A DNA stretch of 64,000 bases from positions 291,271 to 355,270 of the forward strand of contig NZ_JALNTY010000003.1 in NCBI RefSeq assembly GCF_023161965.1, in the 5' to 3' direction. The translations under genes and the position numbers were made by a program. Below are positions 11,511 through 19,106 of the stretch, piece by piece. Each line of letters opens with the position of its first letter. Position 1 is the first letter of the stretch. This DNA comes from Anaerosoma tenue. Its GTDB lineage: Bacteria > Actinomycetota > Coriobacteriia > Anaerosomatales > Anaerosomataceae. Under the pieces are notes generated by a model. That model had not been told where the DNA came from, did no database searches, and saw nothing but the letters and a program-made list of their open reading frames with translations.

Positions 11511-11984
11511 CTACTTGGTGATGGAGACGATCTCGTAGGTGATCTGTGTTCCACGCGGGGTGGTCACAGCGACGACATCGCCCTTCTTCGAACCCATGAT
11601 CGCCTGGCCGACCGGCGACTCGTTCGAGATCTTGCTGTTCGTCGGGTCGGCTTCGGCGGAGCCGACGAGCTGATACACGAACACCTCGGCGCTGGCGACA
11701 TCCTTCAGATGCACGCGTGCCCCGAGCGTGACGCAGCTGGGACGACGGGGTGATTCGATTATCGTGGCATTCGCCAGGATCTGGCTGATCTCCGCGATAC
11801 GGCTCTCGACCCAGGCCTGCTCGTTCTTCGCGTCGTCATACTCGGAGTTCTCCGAGATGTCTCCGAATTCCTTGGCTTCGCGTATGCGCTCCCCCACCTC
11901 GCGGCGGCGCACGGTCTCCAGGTGAAGCAGCTCTTCTTCGAGCTTGGCCTGGCCCTCAGCGGTCAGCGCGACTTCTCTCTGCAT
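11511..11984 (-). CDS. greA: Transcription elongation factor GreA
   Basis: Rescues backtracked RNA polymerase by stimulating transcript cleavage. At 157 residues it is full length: an N-terminal coiled coil with the acidic tip motif (KEFGDISENSEYDDAKNEQ) and a C-terminal FKBP-like domain (SNESPVGQAIMGSKKGD). AGGAGTG lies upstream of the ATG. It is the first gene of the greA-lysS pair. Confidence 0.97.
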   Translation of the reverse strand: MQREVALTAEGQAKLEEELLHLETVRRREVGERIREAKEFGDISENSEYDDAKNEQAWVESRIAEISQILANATIIESPRRPSCVTLGARVHLKDVASAEVFVYQLVGSAEADPTNSKISNESPVGQAIMGSKKGDVVAVTTPRGTQITYEIVSITK

Positions 11985-12101
11985 GCAACACTCCTGTACG
12001 TCGGTCCACGGCTTCGAGCCGTGGGCACGTCATCGCCGAACCCCTCGGCGACTCGGGAGAGTATAGCGACGGGCAGAACGCGACACAAGCGACCTGGATG
12101 A

Positions 12102-12127
12102 CGAAAGGCGCCTTTAGGCGCCTTTCG
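12102..12127 (-). terminator. Intrinsic terminator-like hairpin after tatA
   Basis: Perfect 11-bp stem CGAAAGGCGCC / GGCGCCTTTCG with a 4-base loop, 27 bases after the tatA stop. The minus-strand tail is only weakly U-rich. Confidence 0.7.
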
Positions 12128-12153
12128 TTCGGTCGTGCTCGGTGACCCACAAG

Positions 12154-12384
12154 CTACGAATCCTTCGGTCCACCGGACGCTTCCTCGGCGTCAGCCGACT
12201 TCTTCTTGGCGGAGTCGTCCTCGTCGAGCTCGGACATTCCCTCGTCCATGCCCTCCTTCAGCGCCTTGGCCGACTTGCCGAACATCTTGGCAAGCTTCGG
12301 CAGCTGCGTGGGGCCGAACAGGAGCAGGATGATCCCAAAGATGATCCACACTTCCATGCCACCGGGAAGACCAAATGCCGCCAT
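12154..12384 (-). CDS. tatA: Sec-independent translocase protein TatA
   Basis: A 76-residue single-span protein with a transmembrane helix (MEVWIIFGIILLLFG), the conserved FGPTQLPKLAKMFGKSAK hinge and amphipathic helix, and an acidic/lysine C-terminal tail. TatA forms the translocation pore for folded, often cofactor-containing, proteins; W/Mo enzymes are typical substrates, which suits the cofactor genes later in the window. tatB and tatC are not next to it. It follows rex on the same strand. Confidence 0.93.
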   Translation of the reverse strand: MAAFGLPGGMEVWIIFGIILLLFGPTQLPKLAKMFGKSAKALKEGMDEGMSELDEDDSAKKKSADAEEASGGPKDS

Positions 12385-12488
12385 GCCTACCTCCTAGATC
12401 TCAGACCCGTCGCTGCCGGCGAACGGACCATCTGTGACTGCTGGCCAGCGTACCATCTACGCGATAGACGCGCCATCCGCCGCAGCGC

Positions 12489-13130
12489 TCAGACGCGCGC
12501 AACGCCCTCCTGACGCGACAGATAATACAGCGTGTGAAGCAACTCCTGTACCGGGTCGGTGTTGTGCAGGGTCACTCCCTCGGGCACGCGCACGATGACC
12601 GGCGTGTAGTTGAGGATCACGCGCACACCCGCGGCTGCAAGCCGATCGGTCACTTCCTGCGCCGCTTCGGGCGGGACGGCGATGACCGCGATACGGATAT
12701 CCTGCTTCCTGAGAGTCCGCTCCATGTCTTCGAGTGGCTGGACCACGATGTCACCGATGCGCGATCCCACCTTGCGAGGATCGTTGTCGAACACGGACGT
12801 CACGAGGAAACCGTGCTGGCGCAGACCGTTGTAGCCCGCGATGGCCGAGCCGAGGTTGCCTGCCCCGACAAGTGCGAGACGGTGCGTATGGTCAGATCCC
12901 AGGATGTGCTGGATGCGCTCCACGAGCGTCTGGATGTCATATCCGACCCCGCGCTTGCCGAACGAGCCGAAGTACGTGAGGTCTCGACGGATCTGTGCGG
13001 GATTGACCGATGTGAGCTCACCGAGTCGCGCCGAGGAGACGGTGCACTCGCCGTCCGCCCGCATCTGGATGAGCACGTTGAGGTAGGCGGGCAACCGCTC
13101 GATGACACCCTCGGGTATTCGCTCTCTCAT
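12489..13130 (-). CDS. rex: Redox-sensing transcriptional repressor Rex
   Basis: Represses anaerobic/fermentative genes until NADH rises. An N-terminal winged helix (about residues 1-75, including TSVNPAQIRRDLTYFGSFGKRGVGYDI) precedes a Rossmann NAD(H)-binding domain with the GAGNLGSAI glycine loop. The C-terminal domain-swap helix is present (NTDPVQELLHTLYYLSRQ). I start at ATG 13130; GTG 13145 is in frame, and neither has a clear ribosome-binding site. A candidate Rex operator overlaps the likely promoter just upstream, implying autoregulation. Confidence 0.96.
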   Translation of the reverse strand: MRERIPEGVIERLPAYLNVLIQMRADGECTVSSARLGELTSVNPAQIRRDLTYFGSFGKRGVGYDIQTLVERIQHILGSDHTHRLALVGAGNLGSAIAGYNGLRQHGFLVTSVFDNDPRKVGSRIGDIVVQPLEDMERTLRKQDIRIAVIAVPPEAAQEVTDRLAAAGVRVILNYTPVIVRVPEGVTLHNTDPVQELLHTLYYLSRQEGVARV

Positions 13131-13165
13131 GGGCCAACCATTCACAGTGGCGACTGGTGCACAAC

Positions 13166-13194
13166 ATGGTAACCCGCTGTTACAAAGTAAACAA
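13166..13194 (-). promoter_or_regulatory. rex promoter with overlapping candidate Rex operator
   Basis: Minus strand: TTGTTT (13189-13194), 17-base spacer, TACCAT (13166-13171). Overlapping the -35 and spacer, 13177-13194 reads TTGTTTACTTTGTAACAG, matching 11 or 12 of 14 arm positions of the Rex-type palindrome TTGTTAA-N4-TTAACAA. The call rests on visual comparison only. Confidence 0.5.
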
Positions 13195-13248
13195 GATACG
13201 ATAAGGGACTACTTCTCCGATGCCCATGATATCCGACCGGCCCCGCGT

Positions 13249-14382
13249 CTACGAAAGTGGACGCTCGCGCGCGATGTCCATGATGAACCGGATCACGTCC
13301 GAGCGGGTGACTATCCCGGCCAGCCTTCCATCCTCCACCACGAGGACCGCACCAGGCCCTCCGGGCTCGAGGCGTGACAGCACGCTCTCGACCGACACCG
13401 TCGGCGTGGCCACCGCACCCTCGAGGTTCCTCGACGCCACCTCGGCCACGGTCGTCATCGGCCACTGCTCACGGGGAACGTCGTTCGCTCGCTCCACATC
13501 GATCAGGCCGATCACGTGGCCGTCCTGGACCACAGGATAGCGGGTATGGCGACCGGCCAGGAAGTACGTATGACCCATCTCCTCGAGGGAGAGGTCAGCA
13601 GGGGCAAGCACCGCCGGCGTCGACATGATCGTGGAGATCGGCACGTCCGCCAGGCGTGACCGGGTCATCTGCTGGCGATACGCACCCGCCGCAAGGCTCG
13701 ATATGAACCAGCCCATGACAGCCAGCCAAACAAGATCGAAATTGCCGCCGAGAACGCCGAAGACGGCGACAGCTATCAGCATCGTGCCTATCGCCTGTCC
13801 CGACCTGCTCGCCCACTTGGTCGCCTTCAGTTGGTCGCCGGTGAGAGCCCACAGGATCGAGCGGAGGATGCGTCCTCCGTCAAGCGGGAAACCCGGCAGC
13901 AGGTTGAAGATGGCGAGCGATCCGTTGATCACGGCGAGATACTCCAAGGGGACCAGTAGCAGCCCGCTCCCGCCAGCCGCCGCGGCAAACACCGACGCGC
14001 CCCAGAAGAGCCCGGCAAGCACCAGGCTCGTGGCGGGCCCCGCCAGGGCCATGAGGAACTCCCGCCCGGGGCTGCTCGGCTCGTCGTCGAGTTGGGAGAC
14101 GCCACCGAACACGAACAGCGTCACCCGGGACACACTCAGACCTCCGGCTCTCGCCACGAGTGAATGGGCAAGCTCATGCAGCACCAGCGATCCGAAGAAC
14201 ACTATAGACGTCAGCAAGCCGAGAACGGTGTAGACCAACGGACCTTCGTCGGGAACCGCGGCCGGGAAGTAGCTCGTGGTGAGTGTGGCCGCCACCAGGA
14301 AGAAGACGAAGAGCCAGCTCGCATCGATCTCAAGCGGTATGCCGAACGGACGCCCAAGCCGCACCGAGGGTAGACCGAACAC
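13249..14382 (-). CDS. Site-2 protease family zinc metalloprotease with CBS pair
   Basis: A 377-residue intramembrane M50 protease. Several hydrophobic segments surround the HELAHS zinc motif (about residue 70) and the second catalytic motif NLLPGFPLDGGRILRS (about residue 165). The C-terminal part (about residues 245-370) is a pair of CBS domains that usually bind adenine nucleotides. Such SpoIVFB/Rip3-like proteins cleave membrane-bound regulators such as anti-sigma factors; the substrate cannot be read from the neighbours. It sits 26 bases after the MTA phosphorylase start-side neighbour on the same strand. Confidence 0.9.
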   Translation of the reverse strand: MFGLPSVRLGRPFGIPLEIDASWLFVFFLVAATLTTSYFPAAVPDEGPLVYTVLGLLTSIVFFGSLVLHELAHSLVARAGGLSVSRVTLFVFGGVSQLDDEPSSPGREFLMALAGPATSLVLAGLFWGASVFAAAAGGSGLLLVPLEYLAVINGSLAIFNLLPGFPLDGGRILRSILWALTGDQLKATKWASRSGQAIGTMLIAVAVFGVLGGNFDLVWLAVMGWFISSLAAGAYRQQMTRSRLADVPISTIMSTPAVLAPADLSLEEMGHTYFLAGRHTRYPVVQDGHVIGLIDVERANDVPREQWPMTTVAEVASRNLEGAVATPTVSVESVLSRLEPGGPGAVLVVEDGRLAGIVTRSDVIRFIMDIARERPLS

Positions 14383-14408
14383 GGCGATTCAGCTCCTGGA
14401 GAGAGGCA

Positions 14409-15203
14409 TCAGAAGACGGCGCCTTCCAGTGCGGTCGCACACAGGCACGGCCGCTCCTCCGGTAGCGCCGGGATCATCGCGTACAGCAGACTCTTGATCT
14501 TCTCCGTGTTCTCCGCGAAGACCCGCACGACCTCGTCGTTGGTCACCGGCGTGGCGCCCGCGGTGCCGGCGTCATAGTCAGTGATCAGAGAGATGTTGCA
14601 GTAACAGATCTCCAGCTCTCGCGCGAGATAGGACTCCGGGTACTGGGTCATGTTGATCACTTCCCAGCCCTGGGACGCGAACCAGCGCGACTCCGCACGG
14701 GTCGAGAAACGCGGCCCCTGGATCACGACTACGGTCCCGCCATCGTGGACGCTGATCCCGAGCTCCCGAGCGGTCTCAACCGCGACCTGCCGCATGGTGG
14801 GGCAGTACGGGTCTGCTGAAGAGACGTGCGTCGTCTGGGGCCCGTCGTAGAAGGTGTCCTTACGCCCCTTGGTGCGATCCACGAACTGGTCACATACGAC
14901 GAAGTCACCGGGCTTCACGTGCGCCTGCAATGACCCGCAGGCGTTGGGTCCGATGATGCGCGAGACCCCCATCTGCTTCATCGCGTAGACGTTCGCACGG
15001 TAGTTGATCATGTGCGGCGGGATGGTGTGTGATGTGCCATGCCTCGGCATGAAGGCGACGACGCGACCACCGATCTCACCATAGGTGATCGGGGCCGAGG
15101 GATCGCCGTAGGGTGTGTGGACCGTGACTTCAGCGGGACTCTCAAGAAGCGAGTATAGGCCGCTGCCGCCGAAGACACCGATATCAGCCTGCGGATAGTC
15201 CAT
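14409..15203 (-). CDS. S-methyl-5'-thioadenosine (or -inosine) phosphorylase
   Basis: Cleaves methylthioadenosine (or methylthioinosine) with phosphate for purine and methionine salvage. The 264 residues show the family's GVFGGSGLYSLL opening, the phosphate-site MPRHGTSHTIPPHMINYRAN, CGSLQAHVKPGDFVVCDQF, and TQYPESYLARELEICY. GAGGAGC precedes the ATG. Substrate choice between MTA and MTI cannot be settled by eye. It is followed by the site-2 protease on the same strand. Confidence 0.9.
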   Translation of the reverse strand: MDYPQADIGVFGGSGLYSLLESPAEVTVHTPYGDPSAPITYGEIGGRVVAFMPRHGTSHTIPPHMINYRANVYAMKQMGVSRIIGPNACGSLQAHVKPGDFVVCDQFVDRTKGRKDTFYDGPQTTHVSSADPYCPTMRQVAVETARELGISVHDGGTVVVIQGPRFSTRAESRWFASQGWEVINMTQYPESYLARELEICYCNISLITDYDAGTAGATPVTNDEVVRVFAENTEKIKSLLYAMIPALPEERPCLCATALEGAVF

Positions 15204-15288
15204 TGGATAGCTCCTCGTATCGGATGGGCTTGCGACTACTCTGTGAGGCGCTGCTCACACGGTGATTGTAGACCATCCCGCGCGTGCT

Positions 15289-16287
15289 TCAGGCACTCCT
15301 GCGCCCGAGCTCCGCTGCAGGAGCAGAGGCGGCCTGGATTGGCGACTCATCGGATGGGGGGCTGACAGCCTGGATCCCCCCGCTCGTCCATCGCTCCCCC
15401 ACCATGCCGGCTACCCGCCCCTCGGCTATGAAACCCGCAGTCCGTGCATCGAGGGAATCCACCTGCGCGAGAGCCGCCGCCTCGAGCGTTCGCGGCCGCA
15501 GACGACCACCCTGCTCGTCAGCCGAGTGGTGCGAGAGCACCATGTGCGACACGTGATCCAGCACGTCGGGTTTCAGCGGGCTCCCAAGCGCAGCGGCCGC
15601 GGCAAAGAGGCGCCGATCGCCCAGAACCCCATGTCCCGACAGCCGCCCGCGGTCCGTGTACTCGATCGAGGTCTGGAACTCGAGTTCATCGACGATCCCG
15701 ATATCGTGGAGCAGCGCGCCGGTGAGCAGCAGGTCCCCATCGATCTGAGGATGCAGATCCGCCATCGTGCGGCAAAGGCCGGCGACAGCAACGGTGTGCT
15801 CGAGCAGGCCGCCGATGTATGCGTGGTGCTCGCTGCGAGAGGCCGGGCACACGCGGAATGCGCGCATGAACCGACGGTCACCGTACACTGCTTTCACGAG
15901 ACCCGCGAGCCCTGGGTTCGCGATCGCACGCACGTGGTCACGCAGCTCGGAGATCATCTCGTCAGCGTCGCGCGGACTTGCGGGGAGTATCTCCCTGGGC
16001 TCGTAGCGGGAGGCGGGCTTCATCGAGCTGACGGATACGCGAAGCACGCCCCTGTACGCGGTCACCGTGCCACGGACTGCGACGACCGTCCCGACCGGTA
16101 CCGACTCCGCCTCGCGGCCGGGCCTGAACATGATCCCGGATATCCGGCCGCTCCTGTCCGCGAACTCCAGAGACAGATAGGCCTCACCGGTGCGCGAGGA
16201 GCGCATCTCCTTCGAGCGGAGTGCGAACGTCGTATCGACCCGCTCACCTGCCGTCAGACTCACCGTGTACTGCCGTGGCATCGCCAT
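15289..16287 (-). CDS. YhaM-type 3'-5' exoribonuclease (OB + HD domains)
   Basis: A 332-residue protein combining an N-terminal OB-fold nucleic-acid-binding domain (LSLEFADRSGRISGIMF, about residues 30-100) with an HD metal-dependent domain (SEHHAYIGGLLEHTVAVAGL then LLHDIGIVDELEF). This is the YhaM/CBF1 architecture, which degrades RNA or DNA from the 3' end. ATG 16287 follows GGAGG at good spacing; upstream codons are probably untranslated. Confidence 0.85.
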   Translation of the reverse strand: MAMPRQYTVSLTAGERVDTTFALRSKEMRSSRTGEAYLSLEFADRSGRISGIMFRPGREAESVPVGTVVAVRGTVTAYRGVLRVSVSSMKPASRYEPREILPASPRDADEMISELRDHVRAIANPGLAGLVKAVYGDRRFMRAFRVCPASRSEHHAYIGGLLEHTVAVAGLCRTMADLHPQIDGDLLLTGALLHDIGIVDELEFQTSIEYTDRGRLSGHGVLGDRRLFAAAAALGSPLKPDVLDHVSHMVLSHHSADEQGGRLRPRTLEAAALAQVDSLDARTAGFIAEGRVAGMVGERWTSGGIQAVSPPSDESPIQAASAPAAELGRRSA

Positions 16288-16351
16288 CAGACCTCCGTCG
16301 GACCGTCTCATCGTCCGCTGGCAGCGTACCGCGCGGGTCTGACATGACGCT

Positions 16352-17161
16352 TCACCTCCCGGGCAGGTGACAGTGCGCTACGACTCCGGGCTCGACACCG
16401 TACCTGTCGGCCGCACTGCCGAGATTCACCGCGACCGTGAGCCATCCGGAGGAGTCGATCAACACCACGGGTTCACCCTCCTCGACGTCTGAGAACGTCA
16501 AACCGAACGGGGCCTCGACCAACAGGTGGCCGATGGTGATCTCCACCCGTTCGCCTCGTCCCACACGGTCGTGCAGGGCCTCGGCGGGGATCGCGATCCG
16601 GAACGATCCGAAGCGGTCGATGTCGATCACCTCGGCAACCAAAGCATCCCCTTCGACACGATGTGGGGCGAAAGGAGGACCGGCCATCGTGTCGGGGTCC
16701 ACCGGCTCGCCGATGACCGAGGCCTGCACTCCGCAGGCGAGTATCGCCGCTGCGGGCGCCAGGATGTCGCGCGCATGGAACGTAGGCAGAGGGAGGCTGA
16801 AGTCGAGATGTTCCGGCACGATCGAGAAGACCTCGGCGATGCCACCCGAACGCCAGGTCGCCGGGATCAGGACGCCGTTGTCGGGTCCCACGAGGATCGA
16901 GCCGGAGCCGGTGACGACGATGAGGTCGCGGCGGCCACCGCCAACACCCGGATCGACGACGGCAAGGTGGATGGCATCGGGAAGCTGCCATACACCGGAG
17001 GCTGCCACCACAGCGGCCTTGCGGATGTCGAAGGGGGGCACGTCGTGGGCCAGATCCACGATACGCACCTGTGGGCAGGCACGGAGGATCACGGCGTGAC
17101 ACATGCCCACCCACGTGTCACCGCTGCCGAAGTCGGAAGTGAAGCAGATGATCGAATTCAT
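16352..17161 (-). CDS. SAM hydroxide adenosyltransferase (SAM hydrolase, DUF62)
   Basis: A 269-residue member of the SAM hydroxide adenosyltransferase / fluorinase superfamily, which converts S-adenosylmethionine to adenosine plus methionine. Visible signatures are ICFTSDFGSGDTWVGMCHAV at the N terminus, VDPGVGGGRRDLIVV and GPDNGVLIPA, with a C-terminal beta-barrel. GAAGGAGGGCC precedes the ATG. Its physiological role is unclear in most bacteria. It lies near MTA phosphorylase, so two nearby genes handle SAM-derived nucleosides. Confidence 0.88.
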   Translation of the reverse strand: MNSIICFTSDFGSGDTWVGMCHAVILRACPQVRIVDLAHDVPPFDIRKAAVVAASGVWQLPDAIHLAVVDPGVGGGRRDLIVVTGSGSILVGPDNGVLIPATWRSGGIAEVFSIVPEHLDFSLPLPTFHARDILAPAAAILACGVQASVIGEPVDPDTMAGPPFAPHRVEGDALVAEVIDIDRFGSFRIAIPAEALHDRVGRGERVEITIGHLLVEAPFGLTFSDVEEGEPVVLIDSSGWLTVAVNLGSAADRYGVEPGVVAHCHLPGR

Positions 17162-17229
17162 GGCCCTCCTTCGATTCGGATCGCATCTCGTGGTGGTATC
17201 GTTGCTGTCAGGATCGCCAGGAGGTACAC

Positions 17230-17679
17230 ATGACGTCTGCCAAGCATCTCACGTACGCGATAGGCCTTTCTATCCTCCTAATGCTCGCGTCCGCGTGCAC
17301 GTCATCGACGCGCGTCACCTATATACCCGACGGCGCCTCCTTCGGAGCCTCTGACCTCACCCTCATGCTCGAGTCGGTGCAGATCGAAGACGCCCACGAC
17401 ATCGATCCGAACGATGCGCAGCAGGCGAGGCAGGATGCGCTCGCCGACCTCCGTACGTATGGTGATGACGCGGCGGCGTTGGCGGATGCGCTCACCACCG
17501 ATTTCCCCGCAGACGTGAACGCCGTTCCGGTGGAGGTGTGGTCGGCAACGTACGAGGGTGAACCCGCATGGGTCGTGATCGAGGTCTGGGGCGACCCGTC
17601 AGAGGATCTGCGCTACCGTCGGATGTGGATATACTCGGCCGATGATATGAGCCTGGTGAGCGCTCACTCGATCCGCTGA
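17230..17679 (+). CDS. Small putative lipoprotein, unknown function
   Basis: A 149-residue protein with a lipoprotein signal peptide: positively charged start, a hydrophobic stretch and the lipobox LASAC, so the mature protein should be lipid-anchored at Cys 23. The rest is acidic and soluble with no family I recognise; the C-terminal half (AWVVIEVWGDPSEDLRYRRM) looks like a small alpha/beta domain. A strong CAGGAGG precedes the ATG. It is divergent from the SAM hydrolase and stands alone on the plus strand. Confidence 0.75.
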   Translation: MTSAKHLTYAIGLSILLMLASACTSSTRVTYIPDGASFGASDLTLMLESVQIEDAHDIDPNDAQQARQDALADLRTYGDDAAALADALTTDFPADVNAVPVEVWSATYEGEPAWVVIEVWGDPSEDLRYRRMWIYSADDMSLVSAHSIR

Positions 17680-17702
17680 AACGGACCATCTCCACGCCCG
17701 CC

Positions 17703-18080
17703 TCAAGCACTGGCCGGAAGACCGGCGGCGCGTGAGGCCTCATCTGCGGCACGCGCGGCGTCCCACCCTGAACGGATGAGGTCTTCTTCGATGCTGAGTG
17801 CGACGAGCCGCCCCCGGGCGGTACGGGCACTCCGGTCGGACCCTCCGAGGATCCGGCGCCGCAGCACGGCCCTGAAGTAGGACTCCACGCGCCGCTGTTC
17901 GTCTCGTGTCAGCGGCCGGCCATCCCACTCATCGAACCGACCGCGTGTGACCCGCGCGGCGTACTCGGTATGGCGTGGCGCCTCCGTACGATCGCCCCAC
18001 TCCGCGATGAGCCGACCGATGAGCGCGTCGAACTGGTCCGTATCGTTGACGAAGACGGGAAGCGATAGCTGCACGACCAT
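17703..18080 (-). CDS. Hypothetical protein, 125 aa
   Basis: I do not recognise the family. The protein is arginine- and alanine-rich and predicted helical, starting MVVQLSLPVFVNDTDQF, with no signal peptide, Cys pair or catalytic motif. GGAGGTACATC precedes the ATG, which supports real translation. It is convergent with the lipoprotein gene and downstream of the DUF2085 gene on the same strand. Confidence 0.6.
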   Translation of the reverse strand: MVVQLSLPVFVNDTDQFDALIGRLIAEWGDRTEAPRHTEYAARVTRGRFDEWDGRPLTRDEQRRVESYFRAVLRRRILGGSDRSARTARGRLVALSIEEDLIRSGWDAARAADEASRAAGLPASA

Positions 18081-18143
18081 GATGTACCTCCTCCGAACCT
18101 ATGTTCGACCGGAGGATATCGCGCCGCTATGACACGGAACCCG

Positions 18144-18827
18144 CTATCCGAGCAACCGCTCGGTGAAGCTGCGGAGCCATGCAGCCGCCGCCAGCTCCAT
18201 GCCGGTGAGCGCCAGGGCGATCAGGAGCTGTGGCCAGGCGTCCCGCATGCGCTCCGCACGCCGCTCGAAAGCCGGCACGAGACAGACGAAGATGAGGTTC
18301 ACGCTCATGAACGTAAGGAGGATCGCCGCGGTGACGGTGATGGGATAGAGGATCCCGGTCAGCGGCATCACCCATCGCGCGAGCACGAACGCCGCGACCA
18401 GCAGGATCAGCCAGGATGCCACTCGGCCAGCAGACGACAGCATCCGCCCGGAGCCCGCACGCCGCCAAAGCTGACCGTTGACCATCGGGAGCGTGATGCC
18501 TGCAAGAGCCCATCCGGTAAGCATGCCGGTGATGAGTCTCAGGTCGTTGGTGGACTCCCGAAGCCCCAGGTAGGAGGTCACACCGTCGAACCCCATCGCG
18601 GCGATGAACGCCGCCATCAGCGCCAACACCGGCCAGCGCGGTAACTCTGTGGGGCGCTCGTCCCGGTGGATGAGCCTGAGAGCAAGCAGGCCCAGTGCGA
18701 AGCCGAGGTAGATGCCGGTGTCGCGGGCACACACAGGGAGCTGGAAGCCACCGGCGAAGAACGACCGCTCCGGCAACTGGTGGCAGAGTCCGTAGCCGAC
18801 CGCCGTGAAAAGGGTGTCCAGCATCAT
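18144..18827 (-). CDS. DUF2085 family membrane protein
   Basis: A 227-residue integral membrane protein with about six hydrophobic segments. The N-terminal block CHQLPERSFFAGGFQLPVCARDTGIYLGF carries the conserved CHQ...PVCARD motif of DUF2085 proteins; two conserved Cys and one His could bind a metal, though no function is established. The open frame begins at 18857, but those first codons fall inside the tRNA-Pro terminator hairpin. ATG 18827, after a GGGGGG tract, is therefore the likely start. Confidence 0.8.
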   Translation of the reverse strand: MMLDTLFTAVGYGLCHQLPERSFFAGGFQLPVCARDTGIYLGFALGLLALRLIHRDERPTELPRWPVLALMAAFIAAMGFDGVTSYLGLRESTNDLRLITGMLTGWALAGITLPMVNGQLWRRAGSGRMLSSAGRVASWLILLVAAFVLARWVMPLTGILYPITVTAAILLTFMSVNLIFVCLVPAFERRAERMRDAWPQLLIALALTGMELAAAAWLRSFTERLLG

Positions 18828-18841
18828 GCCCCCCGGATACG

Positions 18842-18870
18842 CTGACAGGCCGGTCACGCCGGCCTGTCAG
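18842..18870 (-). terminator. Intrinsic terminator after tRNA-Pro
   Basis: Perfect 12-bp stem CTGACAGGCCGG / CCGGCCTGTCAG with a 5-base loop, 13 bases after the tRNA 3' end. No strong U-tract follows. Confidence 0.65.
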
Positions 18871-18882
18871 TGGTGTTTCGGA

Positions 18883-18959
18883 TGGTCGGGATGGCGGGAT
18901 TCGAACCCACGACCTCTGCGTCCCGAACGCAGCGCTCTACCAAGCTGAGCCACATCCCG
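18883..18959 (-). tRNA. tRNA-Pro (anticodon CGG)
   Basis: The minus strand folds as a full cloverleaf: acceptor CGGGATG/CATCCCG, D-arm GCTC..GAGC, anticodon arm CTGCG-TTCGGGA-CGCAG with CGG at 18923-18925, T-arm GTGGG-TTCGAAT-CCCGC and discriminator A. The 3' CCA is encoded (18883-18885). The CGG anticodon decodes the G+C-rich CCG codon. Confidence 0.97.
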
Positions 18960-18969
18960 ACGAGCCGCT

Positions 18970-18998
18970 ATGATACATGGTCGCTGCGGCAAGGGCAA
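18970..18998 (-). promoter_or_regulatory. Promoter of tRNA-Pro
   Basis: Minus strand TTGCCC (18993-18998), 17-base spacer, TATCAT (18970-18975). The -10 is 5 of 6 to consensus and the start would fall a few bases before the tRNA 5' end at 18959. Confidence 0.6.
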
Positions 18999-19038
18999 AG
19001 GAAATCGTGGCGCGACAGGGATCGTCGCCGGCGCACAC

Positions 19039-19073
19039 CGAGGGCCCGACCGGAAGATCCGGCCGGGCCCTCG
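19039..19073 (-). terminator. Terminator-like hairpin after the multihaem cytochrome
   Basis: 15-base arms around a 5-base loop. They pair fully on the minus-strand RNA with one G-U wobble, which would be a mismatch on the plus strand, favouring a role in minus-strand transcription. It lies 34 bases after the cytochrome stop. Confidence 0.6.
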
Positions 19074-19106
19074 CTCAGACCTATGAGCGACCGAGCATCG
19101 TTGCTG

